Source of the DNA: Archivesica marissinica
Taxonomy: Eukaryota > Mollusca > Bivalvia > Venerida > Vesicomyidae
NCBI GenBank assembly: GCA_014843695.1
Contig: CM026395.1
Span: forward strand, 50,326,557 to 50,390,556
DNA length: 64,000 nt
Direction: 5' to 3'
The notes beneath the pieces are model-generated. The model did not search any database and was not told the DNA's origin. It saw nothing but the letters and a program-made list of their open reading frames with translations. Below are positions 1 to 31,700 of this stretch, piece after piece; within the stretch, counting starts at the first letter, position 1, and every line of letters begins with the position of its first letter. The translations under genes were made by a program, and so were the position numbers.

Positions 1-584
1 TATCAGGATTGAAACAAATCATGTAAACTAACTAGTGACTGAATAAATCGGCCAATGTACGCAACCGGTCTACATGTGCATAGAACCGTAACGCTGCACG
101 GGGAAATCAAGTATATACACACAGTTGGTTTGCTGTAGTACTGGGAAAGGTCAGTATATACACATTTTATGTAATAGATGAACATTGTAATTAAACAAAT
201 CGCAGCATTTCTATATGTGTTCCATATTTTGCATAGTATATAATTGTTCATAAAATGTAATGTACATTATTATATTTTTCGACAATTAGGAATATTCATT
301 GTTCTTTATCTGTTTCTTTCTCAGGTCTAGAAAATGGCTGTAACGGAACTATATAATTTGGAACACAGTGTTCCTCTGTCATATCGTCTCTCTGACCAGT
401 CCATAGTACACATACCGGTTACCGATCTTTATACCGTCTGCGTGGTAGAACTAGGGTTATGTAGAACTAGTCTCTTCAAATATGTTCCTACATTTGGATT
501 TCTCAGGTTTGGATGCAAAATGGAGATTCCGTTTCAGAATAATGCATGGATTTTCCAGATTCCCGTAAATTTCGAAATATTGGA
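1..584. other. No gene supported
   Basis: AT-rich. Two short frames exist (minus 3-251, plus 334-588) but neither has a recognisable domain or splice context. The unseen 3' part of the ShK/VWC gene may lie here or further left. Confidence 0.5.
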
Positions 585-588
585 TTAA

Positions 589-813
589 CCCTTTCCCTCA
601 TAGAAGCACCTCTTGACGCCATTACCAATACAACATACATTGACAATGTAGTAGCCAAACCAATGTTCATAATAAAGACCAGACTGTCATGTAATCCTGG
701 TAATATCTATGGAAGTGGTATATATATGACGACTACTTATCAACTGCATGATAGCTAAATGGCTGTCGTTTGTATGGAAATATAATTAACCTAAATCTCT
801 ATGAAGGAAAGGG
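589..813. mobile_element. piggyBac-like MITE, copy 1
   Basis: A 225-bp non-coding element flanked by TTAA on both sides (585-588 and 814-817). The termini are inverted: CCCTTTCCCTCATAGA at the left and TCTATGAAGGAAAGGG at the right. It is about 85-90% similar by eye to the element at 47894-48243. Confidence 0.85.
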
Positions 814-817
814 TTAA

Positions 818-1184
818 CTAACTATTTATTCAGCTTCATGTCAGGTATATGCAGATCAGAATACCGGGCATACATTTGTCCAAAATTATACGCTTTTGTA
901 TCGGGAACTAACATATCATACATAAGATAATCGATTCGTGTAATACAAGCTCTATTGCATTTCTTACTCTCATTTCTGATACATTATTAGGTAGGCAAAC
1001 AGTAAGCCGTTGGCATGTACCACACGGGAATAGACCCTTATCGCTAGGTGCATGTACACCATCAGGAATGTGTATAGCTACATCAATATCTAAATACATT
1101 GGATCCTGAATGACGTACATTTAGATCCGGGCATTTCTGGTGCAATATGTTGACACCTGCTGAGCAATAAGATGTTATTGTACA
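818..1184. other. Unassigned; one short minus-strand frame
   Basis: A 70-codon minus-strand frame (908-1120) contains FPCGTCQRLTVC, a Cys-x-x-Cys that faintly recalls retroelement or PHD-type zinc motifs. There is not enough for a call. Confidence 0.3.
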
Positions 1185-1331
1185 CCTGGCCTGGAGTTTA
1201 TAAAACTGTTTCCAATCTCAAAGCTCAGTCTCAATCGTCTGATTGGTTCAGCTGACAGTAACACTCAGAATCAACCAATCAGATCACTTGAGCTTGAGAT
1301 CTGAGAAAGTTTTATAACCTCGAAGCCTGGT
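1185..1331. mobile_element. Short foldback MITE-like repeat
   Basis: Imperfect inverted arms: cctggcctggagtttataaa on the left, and ttttataacctcgaagcctgg on the right. Inner arms around 'tctgattggtt / aaccaatcaga' also pair. It probably folds over its whole length. Confidence 0.6.
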
Positions 1332-1386
1332 CATCTGGTGGAGATACTTTCGAAATACAGCAGCACGCTCTCCGTCTGCATATTCA

Positions 1387-1634
1387 CGAAGTGGTCGAGT
1401 TGGTAAGGATGCTGACTTGTATACCACTGTACCCTATCATCGCTGATGGTCACGGTTTCGAGCCCCACTCAGACCGTGTCTCTTTATATGAAAAAGATGG
1501 CAGTTTCTTACGATTGTTGGTACACCAAGTATTGGTTAACCGCTGGAGCCTGTCCAGGAAAGGTGTTGTTAGGTAAACTGCCCGGAGCTCAAATGGGGAA
1601 CCAGTAGCGACGTTAAATAAACTTAAATAAAGAA
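1387..1634 (+). mobile_element. tRNA-derived SINE with long variable arm (third family)
   Basis: The head gtggtcgagttggtaaggat (A box) precedes cacggtttcgagccccactc (B box). The body includes cttacgattgttggtacacc and the tail ccagtagcgacgttaaataa. The long gap between boxes suggests a class II tRNA source. Confidence 0.7.
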
Positions 1635-1667
1635 AAAGTAACGTATAAGAAAGGTGAGAAAATAAAT

Positions 1668-1930
1668 ATACTACCTGGACTGGTAATCCAGGGATCGCAG
1701 GTTCGATCCCCCGTCTGACCCTAATAAAATTAACAGTCTTTCAGGTGGGACGTTAAACCGAGGTCTTGTGTCGGTGCTTTACACCGTGCACGTAAAAGAA
1801 CCAGAGGAGACTCTGGAATGGGTCTCTGTCTGTATCATTGCACTATCCTCCAAACTCTAAAATGACTAATCTCTTCAGGAGGCGTCGCTCATATGGGCAA
1901 CCGGTAGCGACGATAAATAAACGTGAAACA
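1668..1930 (+). mobile_element. tRNA-Thr-derived SINE, nearly complete
   Basis: The head contains ctggactggtaatccaggg (anticodon arm with loop CTGGTAA, i.e. GGT) and the B box ggttcgatccc. The shared body follows (gggacgttaaaccgaggtct..., aagaaccagaggagactctg) and a tail gcgacgataaataaacg. The D arm is lost. Confidence 0.85.
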
Positions 1931-1934
1931 CAAT

Positions 1935-22511
<20,577 letters not shown>

Positions 22512-22589
22512 TGCGATTCCGTCCTATCGAAAACTGACCGAAAGTTATAGGACAGCCAACGAAATGAGAGATAAGTGCTTGTTCACACG

Positions 22590-22597
22590 TTTATAAG
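22590..22597 (-). promoter_or_regulatory. TATA box of the secreted ShK/VWC gene
   Basis: On the minus strand this reads CTTATAAA, about 80 bp upstream of the ATG. This leaves room for a transcription start about 25-30 bp downstream and a 5' UTR of about 50 bases. Position and sequence fit a TATA-driven promoter; no experimental start site is known. Confidence 0.5.
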
Positions 22598-22599
22598 GC

Positions 22600-22948
22600 T
22601 TGGTCGTTTGCCCTCGACAGCTGTTACAAGGACACCGATAGCGAGAGGTGCAGATAGCGTCAAAATCCGAGGCAATGTGTTACACATTTTTAAAAATTTC
22701 CATTACGGTCTTACAACTTTAAAACCACCGTATATGAGGGAGAAAACGCAATGTGGTTTTCAATTATTAAGTGTACCGTCATCGTGGCTCCGACTTGGAC
22801 TGGAAACCATAACGTTTCTTTTACGATGGTTACGAGCAGCACACCGTATCCATTACACCAATGGGGTCCCTCTGACTATTTCAGTATGCATATACGAATA
22901 GCTTAAACATATTTTATTTCCCCCATGTTATATATATAGTGTGTACAT
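22600..22948. other. Upstream region of the ShK/VWC gene
   Basis: A 108-codon plus frame overlaps here (22575-22901) but lacks recognised motifs and runs into the promoter. It is taken as non-coding. Confidence 0.4.
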
Positions 22949-23151
22949 ACAGTCTACAGCCGTTATGTCGAATTTCGTCGGACCGAACAAAATACTTCGA
23001 CATAACCGAAGTTTAACTTAACGAAATTCGATATAAACAGATCCAGTTAAATGTAATATGATAGTGTCTGAAACGGGATTTTAGTCCGACTTCGAGATAA
23101 CCGGAGAATTCGACATAACCGACTTTGATAAAACGGATGTAGACTGTATAC
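22949..23151. mobile_element. Tc1/mariner-type MITE, tacagtctaca family
   Basis: About 200 bp with inverted termini: tacagtctaca at the left and tgtagactgta at the right. The interior has repeated 'cgacataaccg/atgtcgaatt' motifs. It is non-coding. A partial reversed copy lies at about 23253-23335. Confidence 0.75.
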
Positions 23152-23252
23152 GATTTGATGAGTGGAGATTGCATGCCGTGTTTTATGAAATCAGTTTTCG
23201 AATTTTATTGTTAAGGAAGTTTCATAACATATGGTAAGAATTCACCATGAGT

Positions 23253-23335
23253 GTAGACACATCCGCTATGTCAAAGTTGGTTATGTCGAATTATCCGGTT
23301 ATCTCGAAGTCGGGTCAAAGTCCCGTTTCTGTATT
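23253..23335. mobile_element. Fragment of the tacagtctaca MITE, inverted
   Basis: The sequence acatccgctatgtcaaag... through ttatctcgaagtcgg matches the complementary strand of the right half of the element at 22949-23151. Confidence 0.6.
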
Positions 23336-23339
23336 GCGC

Positions 23340-24415
23340 TTCTATAACTTCAGAGTGGGGATACAGTAGGATATCCAAAAGTCTAATATGCTGACGAATT
23401 AGCTACATTTGTCTTGTGTATTAGTTTGCATGTGCTGTACAGCAACCCATGTTATTTCTCAACCACACCTACAATAATTAATTCATACATGGACCGGTAG
23501 ACCCATATCAGTGGTTCATTCATGCACGCAACCACAGGCATTTGAAGCTTCCACAGTACATAAACAAAACAATAAGTGCTTACCCCCCCCCTCCCCCACG
23601 ACCACCACCACCACCACACACCAAACGCTCTGAATTTAGACACCAAATATAAAAACTAAAATCAAATCAGATATTATTTTTCTCAACTAATCAGGATCTA
23701 GATTTTTAAAAATATTTTGTTTATATAAATTGAATTAACTTTCAATATCCAATGATTGAGCTGACCTACTAGCATGACATGACCGTACATAGATTACTGC
23801 CCATCCCACGCCAGAAACTCTATTCCAGTATCTATTCCATGAATGGATATTATTTACAAATCGCAATGCCGTGTCCCCAAATGTTGCCTTCTCTGATAAC
23901 AGGTCTCTGGGTCACATCGTCGCATATGTCTCGTCATGGCGTTGACCGTTTGTGTTTATTTCGTGTCTAGGATTGGTCATTTCAGTCTTGGAATGGAATC
24001 ACCACAGTTAACCATCATACTATTTGACGTCCCCATTTTATAAACAAGTACATGCAAGGTTCCAGGGTTGTATGACAAGTACATGCACTAGTATATTTAG
24101 TAGGTTATATTTACATTAGTTTAAACATATTTTATTTCAAACAATGTAACATATATACATATAGCAATTACATTACAATATAATATTTTATGTTTTGAAA
24201 AAGGATTAGATCCGAAAGCTAGATTAGCTTATAAAGGTCTTCTCCCTCTTACATTAGCAATGAGCAGTAGCCATATTGATCAACGTGAAATGTCTAGAAT
24301 ATCTTAATAGTTAATGCAGTAATACCAGACTATGATCATGTGACTATATATACTTATAATCACAGAGTCCTTATCTGTACATGTATATACTGTATCGTAT
24401 AATAAGGCCGATAGG
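23340..24415. other. Intergenic, no gene supported
   Basis: Contains a short C-run and (cca)n tract at 23583-23620 and AT-rich stretches. No exon is recognised. Confidence 0.45.
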
Positions 24416-24419
24416 TCAA

Positions 24420-24860
24420 GTTTCAAAGAGGATCTGGAATGTTTTACTGAAATATTTTACCAGTTAGACCAAACTGAACCCAATACCTCCTGGAACAGTT
24501 TCAAGGCATACATCAATAGGTTATCCAAAATGTACCTCCCACCTAGGTTAAGCACGTGTAGATGTCCCATGGATCTCACACAATACAGTAAAGCTCATTA
24601 GAAAAAGTGACGAACTGTATTCAAAACTAAAAAGGCCATCAACAATAGATCACAACATGGTCAGCAAATTCAAATCGCTTAAATCCACTATACAAGAGAA
24701 GATCAGACTTGGTCATCTTTAGTGACAGCAGTAATGCTGATCAACAGATAAAGCCCATCTCAGTAGTAATTGTCAAATCCATGCTGGCCCAACGATAAAG
24801 GCCAATATCCTGAATCAACAGTTCGAATCTGTCTTTTTCCCGTCCCACTCCTTTATTCTC
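24420..24860 (+). pseudogene. LINE ORF2 fragment between endonuclease and reverse transcriptase
   Basis: Broken frames contain KLIRKSDELYSKLKRPSTID, KFKSLKSTIQEKIRLGH and KANILNQQFESVF. These match the linker helices that lie before the RT domain in many non-LTR elements. Stops and frameshifts interrupt it. No RT core follows. Confidence 0.65.
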
Positions 24861-25129
24861 AGTTGTCAAAGAGCAGAACCTCAATGCCCTCTCACATGCC
24901 TCCAGTCGCAAGATTTAACCATATAACGAGTTGACACGCTCCCATCAGACCTACGCTCCCATCAGACCTAAGCTCCCAATAATGCTTCCTAGGTTACTAT
25001 AGCGAACTTGCCCCCAATGCTCACATACATCATTTTTATCAACCAAATACATTTCAGTTTACTAGATGTACAGTTAATACTGATGACCACCAGAGCGACT
25101 ATTTAAGCTTGAATATATGAAAGGCACCT

Positions 25130-25258
25130 GATAGTGAGATAAGCTTCACCAGAATCAGAGATATGAACAGTTTCCTCTGGTTCTTTTATCGGCACAGTGT
25201 AGAGCACCGACACGAGACATAGGTTTAAAGTCCCATCTGAAAGACTGTTAATATATTT
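25130..25258 (-). mobile_element. tRNA-Thr SINE fragment
   Basis: Central body only, reversed: tcctctggttcttttatcgg through cccatctgaaagactgttaa. Confidence 0.75.
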
Positions 25259-25449
25259 CACTTTTATTGGCACAAACTGATTATATAAGATCATCACTTT
25301 TCTGTTGAAATGTTGAGGATGTGTGAAGTATCAAAAGAAGATCGGAGTATCGATTAGTTTGATTGACAGATGGTGACTGATCATTTACTATTCTGAACCC
25401 TAGGCTGTATTGACACACTATATTTCAAGGTTGTTATGACGTGTGTACA

Positions 25450-25566
25450 CACAGGCGGATCTGTAGTCCAGTGGTAACACGCTGGACTGGTAATCCAGGG
25501 ATCACAGGTTCGATCATAAAATTAATGGTATTTCAGATGGGTCGTTAAACCGAGGTCTCGTGTCAA
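25450..25566 (+). mobile_element. tRNA-Thr SINE head and partial body
   Basis: The only copy here on this strand with a full tRNA-like head: gcggatctgtagtccagtgg (A box), the ctggactggtaatccag anticodon arm, and the B box. The body stops at gaggtctcgtgtca, where the 21-bp minisatellite begins. Confidence 0.85.
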
Positions 25567-26760
25567 GGTTGCAGGGTTATATGACAAGGCTGCATAGTTG
25601 TATGACAAGGTTCGAGAGTTGAATGTCAAGGCTCCAGAGATGTATGACAAGGTTCCAGAGTTGTATGACAAGGTTCCAGAGTTGTATGACAAGGCTCCAG
25701 GGTTGTATGACAAGGTTCCAGGGTTGTATGACAAGGCTCCAGAGTTGGTTCCAGAGTTGTATGACAAGGCTGCAGGGTTGTATGACAAGGTTCCGGAGTT
25801 GTATGACAAGGTTCCAGAGTTGTATGACAAGGTTCCAGAGTGTATGACAAGGCTCCAGCCAGAGTTGTATGTCAAGGCTCCAGGGTTGTATGACAATGCT
25901 CCAGAGTTGTATGACAAGGTTCCAGGGTTGTATGACAAGGTTCCAGGGTTGTATGACAAGGTTCCAGAGTTGTATGACAAGGTTCCAGTGTTGTATGACA
26001 AGGTTCCGGAGTTGTATGACAAGGCTGCACAGTTGTATGACAAGGTTCCAGAGTTGTATGACAAGGCTCCAGAGTTGTATGACAAGGTTCCGGAGTTGCA
26101 TAACAATGTTCCAGAGTTGTATGACAAGATTCCAGAGTTGTATGACAAGGTTCCGGAGTTGTATGACAAGGTTCCAGAGTTGTATGACAAGGTTCCGGAG
26201 TTGTATGACAAGGTTCCAGAGTTATATGACAAGGTTCCGGAGGGAGTTGTATGACAAGGTTCCGGAGGGAGTTGTATGACAAGGTTCCGGAGTTGTATGA
26301 CAAGGTTCCGGAGTTGTATGACAAGGTTCCGGAGTTGTATGACAAGGTTCCGGAGTTGTATGACAAGGTTCCGGAGTTGTATGACAAGGTTCCGGAGTTG
26401 TATGGCAAGGTTCCGGAGTTGTATGCCAAGGTTCCGGAGTTGTATGACAAGGTTCCGGAGTTGTATGACAAGGTTCCGGAGTTGTATGACAAGGTTCCGG
26501 AGTTGTATGACAAGGTTCCGGCGTTGTATGACAAGGTTCCGGAGTTGTATGACAAGGTTCCGGAGTTGTATGACAAGGTTCCGGAGTTGTATGACAAGGT
26601 TCCGGAGTTGTATGACAAGGTTCCGGAGTTGTATGACACGGTTCCAGAGTTGTATGACAAGGTTCCGGAGTTGTATGACAAGGTTCCGGAGTTGTATGAC
26701 AAGGTTCTGGAGTTGTATGACAAGGTTCCGGAGTTGTATAACAAGGCTGCAGAGTTGTAT
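25565..26760. repeat. Minisatellite, 21-bp unit, about 57 copies
   Basis: Unit gttccggagttgtatgacaag, with c/a variants in the left half and a near-homogeneous right half. A multiple of three and free of stops, so several long false frames cross it. It starts directly at the truncated end of a SINE. Confidence 0.95.
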
Positions 26761-27147
26761 ATATATATATACTGCCATCGATTTGTAAGAACATTTTCAA
26801 GTAGCTCGTGTTTAACTACTAAGCGTCTCTTAATAGAATAGTGGTTATATAGTAGGATATATGACATACTTTGGTTTCCCGCTATTTATGTTTTATAGTT
26901 TCATAGCTATGCATCGATTTCAACGAATTTAAAGCTACATGTATGAATAATGAACTGTGTGTTTTAGCTGGTCATTTTCTTAAGAACACGGGTCGTTTCT
27001 CAAGAGTGTCTGAGTTTTTGTCATGTTACAGTCGCATATATGTATAACGTTATAATATGCTTCTAAATGTGTTGCTTATAAAGCTACAAAACATAACTTA
27101 ATGTGTTTAATTACCCCTTTTCTTAAAGGCCTGCAGGTTGACCTATA
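26761..27147. other. Intergenic, no gene supported
   Basis: AT-rich sequence between the 21-bp minisatellite and the short duplication. No signals seen. Confidence 0.45.
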
Positions 27148-27240
27148 TTTGACCTTAAACACACGAGGAATAGCGGTACAAATCTGACGGTCGACGCACT
27201 AAACACACGAGGAATAGCGGTACAAATCTGACGGTTGACG
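27148..27240. repeat. Short tandem duplication
   Basis: Two copies of a roughly 47-bp segment, aaacacacgaggaatagcgg + tacaaatctgacggt(c/t)gacgca. Confidence 0.85.
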
Positions 27241-27395
27241 CACATCGTATTTGCCACATGCGAGGCCCTGCATGGTATACAGCTAATACATGAGCACCAC
27301 TTATATCTATTATGACCCACGTACATATCAGAGGTTATAAATTGCTGAAATTGAAGTTCTGTATTTTTATAGTACTTACAACTGGTATAAACAAT

Positions 27396-27425
27396 TCAAC
27401 TCCACTTATGGCCCAAATAAGGCTA
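27396..27425 (-). pseudogene. Continuation of the P2X7-like ORF beyond an in-frame TAG
   Basis: After the TAG the same frame reads PYLGHKWS and then TGA. The Gly-His-Lys-Trp end is what one expects after a WLPNP-type motif in this family, so the TAG is more likely a nonsense mutation than the original stop. A sequencing error is also possible. Confidence 0.45.
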
Positions 27426-27890
27426 GTTGCGCGGGTTAGGCAGCCAGTTCCTGCATTGCTGTACCACACATTCAGGCATCAGTTCCCTCTTATGCCAAGT
27501 ACAGTCTCCTCTTCTAGCCGCTACTTTTCTCTCTATATATCTGACATCTTTCCATGCGCCACAATTATATAGCATTGCCCAAAACCTCCTGTATAGAAGC
27601 TTTCTCTCATGTGAATTTAGATTATGCGGTGGACGATTATTAGCAGGCCACCAAAGTTGTTTGTTCTGTTCATTTATTATGCAAGGGGAACACAAGCACA
27701 GTGGACACTTAGCAACACCTTCAGCATGCTGAGGCATAGGGGGAGGTACGTAAGCAGCCTCTGCAACGGGAATGGCGGTGGCTGTTTCTTCTATTTCCAT
27801 CTCTACGTCCCAGTTCTTATTTTGCAAGAAAGTCAGCAATTCTTTTCTCTGCTCATCAGTTACATACATTGTTATTTTACTCAATGGCAT
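27423..27890 (-). CDS. Conserved Cys-rich protein, P2X7 C-terminal-domain-like, truncated by TAG
   Basis: An intronless ORF of 155 residues. An acidic N-terminal part (about 1-60) precedes a probable zinc-binding CPLCLCSPC cluster (about 62-70). Then come an aromatic-rich stretch (YRRFWAMLYNCGAWKDVRY), MPECVV and a WLPNP end. The order YRxF, G, R, P-x-CVV, R, W/F-PN resembles the C-terminal ballast domain of P2X7 receptors and many invertebrate P2X7-like proteins. This is recognised by pattern, not by a search. An in-frame TAG at 27423-27425 is followed by eight more open codons containing PYLGHKW before a TGA. This looks like the natural terminus, so the copy is probably a recent pseudogene or a slightly shortened product. 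It is likely mobile-element-linked or a multicopy family. Confidence 0.55.
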   Translation of the reverse strand: MPLSKITMYVTDEQRKELLTFLQNKNWDVEMEIEETATAIPVAEAAYVPPPMPQHAEGVAKCPLCLCSPCIINEQNKQLWWPANNRPPHNLNSHERKLLYRRFWAMLYNCGAWKDVRYIERKVAARRGDCTWHKRELMPECVVQQCRNWLPNPRN

Positions 27891-28686
27891 CTTGTAGAAA
27901 TCGGCAGAATATGTGTAATACTCGTATGTTCAAGAGATTATAATTATAATATTATACATGTACTCATAGCATTCACTGTGATTATTATGTAGCATCAATA
28001 TCGGTAAACACACACTGACACAGAGAAATATTTAAAATATAACAGAAAACTTGCGAATAATACTGTAGATATATAATAAGTATGAAGGTTACCATATAAC
28101 GAACACATATAGTTTATTCATATAAATACATGCATACAAATTATCAGTCTCAGAGATTACGCTACGGCTGATGAGGCACCTACATAACATGTAATCTATG
28201 TCCCTGGGCTGATCTGGATTATGTAGTTTGAATACTCATAACTATCAATTTTCTTTACAATCAATAATATACGTTTACTTAAATTGTCAGGGCCTCATTT
28301 TGACTAATTCTCAGCTCACAGAGTGATCGTGCATATTAACCGTTAGAAAATACCTACATACGCCAAATTATACTGAATGTACTGCTACATTGTTGATACA
28401 AGCCACTAATCACATGGAACAGGTAGTAAAGTATAAATCTTTACAATTGGACAGGGTCAAACTGCAGGCCTTTAAGTAAAGTACGCCCTTTTCTGCCATT
28501 TTCTGTCCTTTTCTTGAAAATGGCCATTTTCTTACTTTAGTCATACTTAAGGGACATTACTCCAAGTCACCCGCGGAATCCAAATAATTTGCATCTGCAT
28601 TGGGTGTAAAAAAAACAACGTTGCTCAGCATTTTAGCATTCTTTGACGACACGTGTTTGAAACCACGCACAGTTATTGGACACACT
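27891..28686 (+). other. Region upstream of CEP76
   Basis: Contains the CEP76 promoter and 5' UTR by position, but no TATA or clear initiator is visible. A run of ttttctgccattttctgtcc-type repeats at 28489-28540 is the only notable feature. Confidence 0.4.
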
Positions 28687-28749
28687 ATGTCTTTACCAGC
28701 AGAAAAAGTGTCTGAATTAAAGCAAATTATTCATAATCAACTCTCACAG
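28687..28749 (+). CDS. CEP76: CEP76 exon 1 (residues 1-21)
   Basis: It begins at ATG with MSLPAEKVSELKQ, which matches the known N-terminus of CEP76, so the start is well supported. It ends in phase 0 after CAG. The donor is the weak GTTCGA. Intron 1, to 39023, is 10.3 kb and mostly 40-bp satellite. Confidence 0.93.
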
Positions 28750-31700
28750 GTTCGATTCAGACGATTGACAAGCTTGTTCATGTTTTTGTGTTTCTTCTTC
28801 TTATTATTCTACTGCCCATCAATCATTTTCTGATTATTATTGTGAGGTCAATCTGTTGTGGCGGAGAGTAGACCACCTGTATCTCCTGTGAATGAACCAG
28901 TGCTCCCACCTCCGTATGTGGCCGACGACTCGCATATCACCATTTATCACTTCTCCCTGATCAACATTTATCACTTCTCCATGATAGGGAGTGAACCTGC
29001 AGCCCTGATGATAGCGGTAACAGGCGAGTTATAACGATGGCGCTTTTGATAGCGGAAGCTGACTGTTATCCATTGTTTTGTGTATAAAATTTATACATTG
29101 CTTAAGAGTGGTGGAACCGAATGCTGGAGGTTTCGTCAACAAGGCAATATAGAGGGAAATTGTTAAGAGGTTTCGATTATGTGAGAGGTTTCGTCAATTA
29201 GGCGATTAAGCAACAATAATTGAAGCTTGCAAGCGTACAATGTAAGCCCCTTTTTTCGAGATGCATGTCACATGCCAAAGCCAAGTAAAGATATATATTC
29301 CACTGGAATCAGCGGATCTACCGGAAGATTTCTACACTGGGACTGTCAGCCATCTATAACAAATATACATAAAAATCACATAAAAATGAAAATAACACAT
29401 ATATCTAGTTAAATCAATTAACAATTAATGTCCACAACTAAGTCCTTGCCAATTAATAACTTACAAACATTTCACATCGTTGACGAAACCTCCAGGGTTG
29501 ACGAAACCTCCGACACCCACCTATGCTCGCCGTATTTTTTCCATTTACATCCGTATTTTAAATATATAGTTCTAAGCTAATTTCGCTGACAGAGCTGAAG
29601 TATGGTTCAATAGCATTCCGTTGCATGTATTGGTAGCCTGATGCAACTGTCGCGTGACTGGTTCAGCAGACAAATTTTTAAACAAACAATTCATTGGGAG
29701 AATATTTCCACCGAAACTGATACGTGTATGAGCAATTCGAGTAGCTATCCGAATATAAAAAAATCTATACCTAACCGCGAAAAATAGTTTCTATACCATT
29801 TCTGATTTAAGACCAATAGAGTGGTGGAACCTATGCTCGCCGTATATTTTCCATTTACATCCCGTATTTAAAATATTTAAATAGTTTTAACCTATTTTCG
29901 CTGACAGAGGTGAAGCATGGTTCAATAGCATTCCGTTGTGCGTACATGTAGCCTAATGAAACTGTCACCTGACTGGTTCAGTAGCAGAATATAAACAGAC
30001 AACTTTTGCACCGAAATGATGCGGTTTATGAGCATTTCAGGTAGCTATCCGAATTGGAAAAAAATGTTTCTTATGAGTTGTAATATTGTTAGTTATTGAT
30101 GTTGCTAAGTCAAAATAATATATTCAGCATTTACCCGTGCATAAATAAAAAAATTCATGTACGCCGTGCATAGGTGCCCTAAAGTATTTAGTTCCCCATG
30201 GAAACAGGTGCCGTTGCGATAGCTGTATTGATGGTCACGTAATGAGGCTAAAATTTTCAACAATTTTTTGAAAGTTGTGTTCACGACTTAAGAAATTAAT
30301 AATATACAGCAAGTGCATTTAACCTTTTTTATAGGCCATGCTATGTAGGATTTAACTAAACACTCGCGTACATGAACATGTAATGGCTGCAGTAACTAAA
30401 CGCTCATGTACATTTACATGTAATGGCTACAGGAACTAAGCGCTCGTGTACATGAACATGTAATGGCTGCAGGAACTAAGCGCTCGTGTACATGAACATG
30501 TAATGGCTGCAGGAACTAAACGCTCGTGTACATGAACATGTAATGGCTGCAGGAACTAAGTGCTCGTGTACATGAACATGTAATGGCTGCAGGAACTAAA
30601 CGCTCGTGTACATGAACATGTAATGGCTGCAGTAACTAAACGCTCAGTTACATGAACATGTAATGGCTACAGGAACTAAACGCTTGTGTACATGAACATG
30701 TAATGGCTGCAGGAACTAAACGCTCGTGTACATGAACATGTAATGGCTGCAGGAACTAAACGCTCGTGTACATGAACATGTAATGGCTACAGGAACTAAA
30801 CGCTCACGTACATGAACATGTGATCACTGCAGGAACTAAACACTCGCGTATATGAACATGTAATGGCTGCAGGAACTAAGCGCTCGTGTACATGAACATG
30901 TAATGGCTGCAGGAACTAAACGCTCATGTACATGAACATGTAATGGCTGCAGGAACTAAACGTTCGTGTACATGAACATGTAATGGCTACAGGAACTAAA
31001 CGCTCGTGTACATGAACATGTAATGGCTACAGGAACTAAGCACTCGTGTACATGAACATGTAATGGCTGCAGGAACTAAGCGCTCGTGTACATGAACATG
31101 TAATGGCTGCAGGAACTAAGCGCTCGTGTACATGAACATGTAATGGCTGCAGGAACTAAACGCTCGTGTACATGAACATGTAATGGCTGCAGGAACTAAG
31201 CGCGCGTGTACATGAACATGTGATGGCTACAGGAACTAAACGCTCGTGTACATAAACATGTAATGGCTGCAGGAACTAAACGCTCACGTACATGAACATG
31301 TAATGGCTACAGGAACTAAACGCTCGTGTACATGAACATGTGACGGCTACAGGAACTAAACGCTCACGTACATGAACATTTAATGGCTGCAGGAACTAAA
31401 CGCTCGTGTACATGAACATGTAATGGCTACAGGAACTAAGCGCTCATGTACATGAACATGTAATGGCTGCAGGAACTAAGCGCTCGTGTACATGAACATG
31501 TAATGGCCTCAGGAACTAAACGCTCATGTACATGAACATGTAATGGCTGCAGGAACTAAACGTTCGTGTACATGAACATGTAATGGCTACAGGAACTAAA
31601 CGCTCGTGTACATGAACATGTAATGGCTACAGGAACTAAACGCTCGTGTACATGAACATGTAATGGCTACAGGAACTAAGCGCTCCTGTACATGAACATG

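Noticed and set aside
908..1120. 70-codon minus-strand frame with FPCGTCQ as last exon of the ShK/VWC gene
   Set aside because: No acceptor gives a phase-1 join that keeps this frame open, and no recognised domain is present.
25450..25515. Functional tRNA-Thr gene
   Set aside because: A and B boxes and the anticodon arm are present, but the acceptor and T arms are incomplete and a SINE body follows directly.
25522..26867. Open frames of 331-418 codons with LVIQLRN, TPEPCHT or YNSGTLS repeats
   Set aside because: A stop-free 21-bp unit read in several frames and on both strands. No frame is preferred and no splice sites or start lie outside the array.
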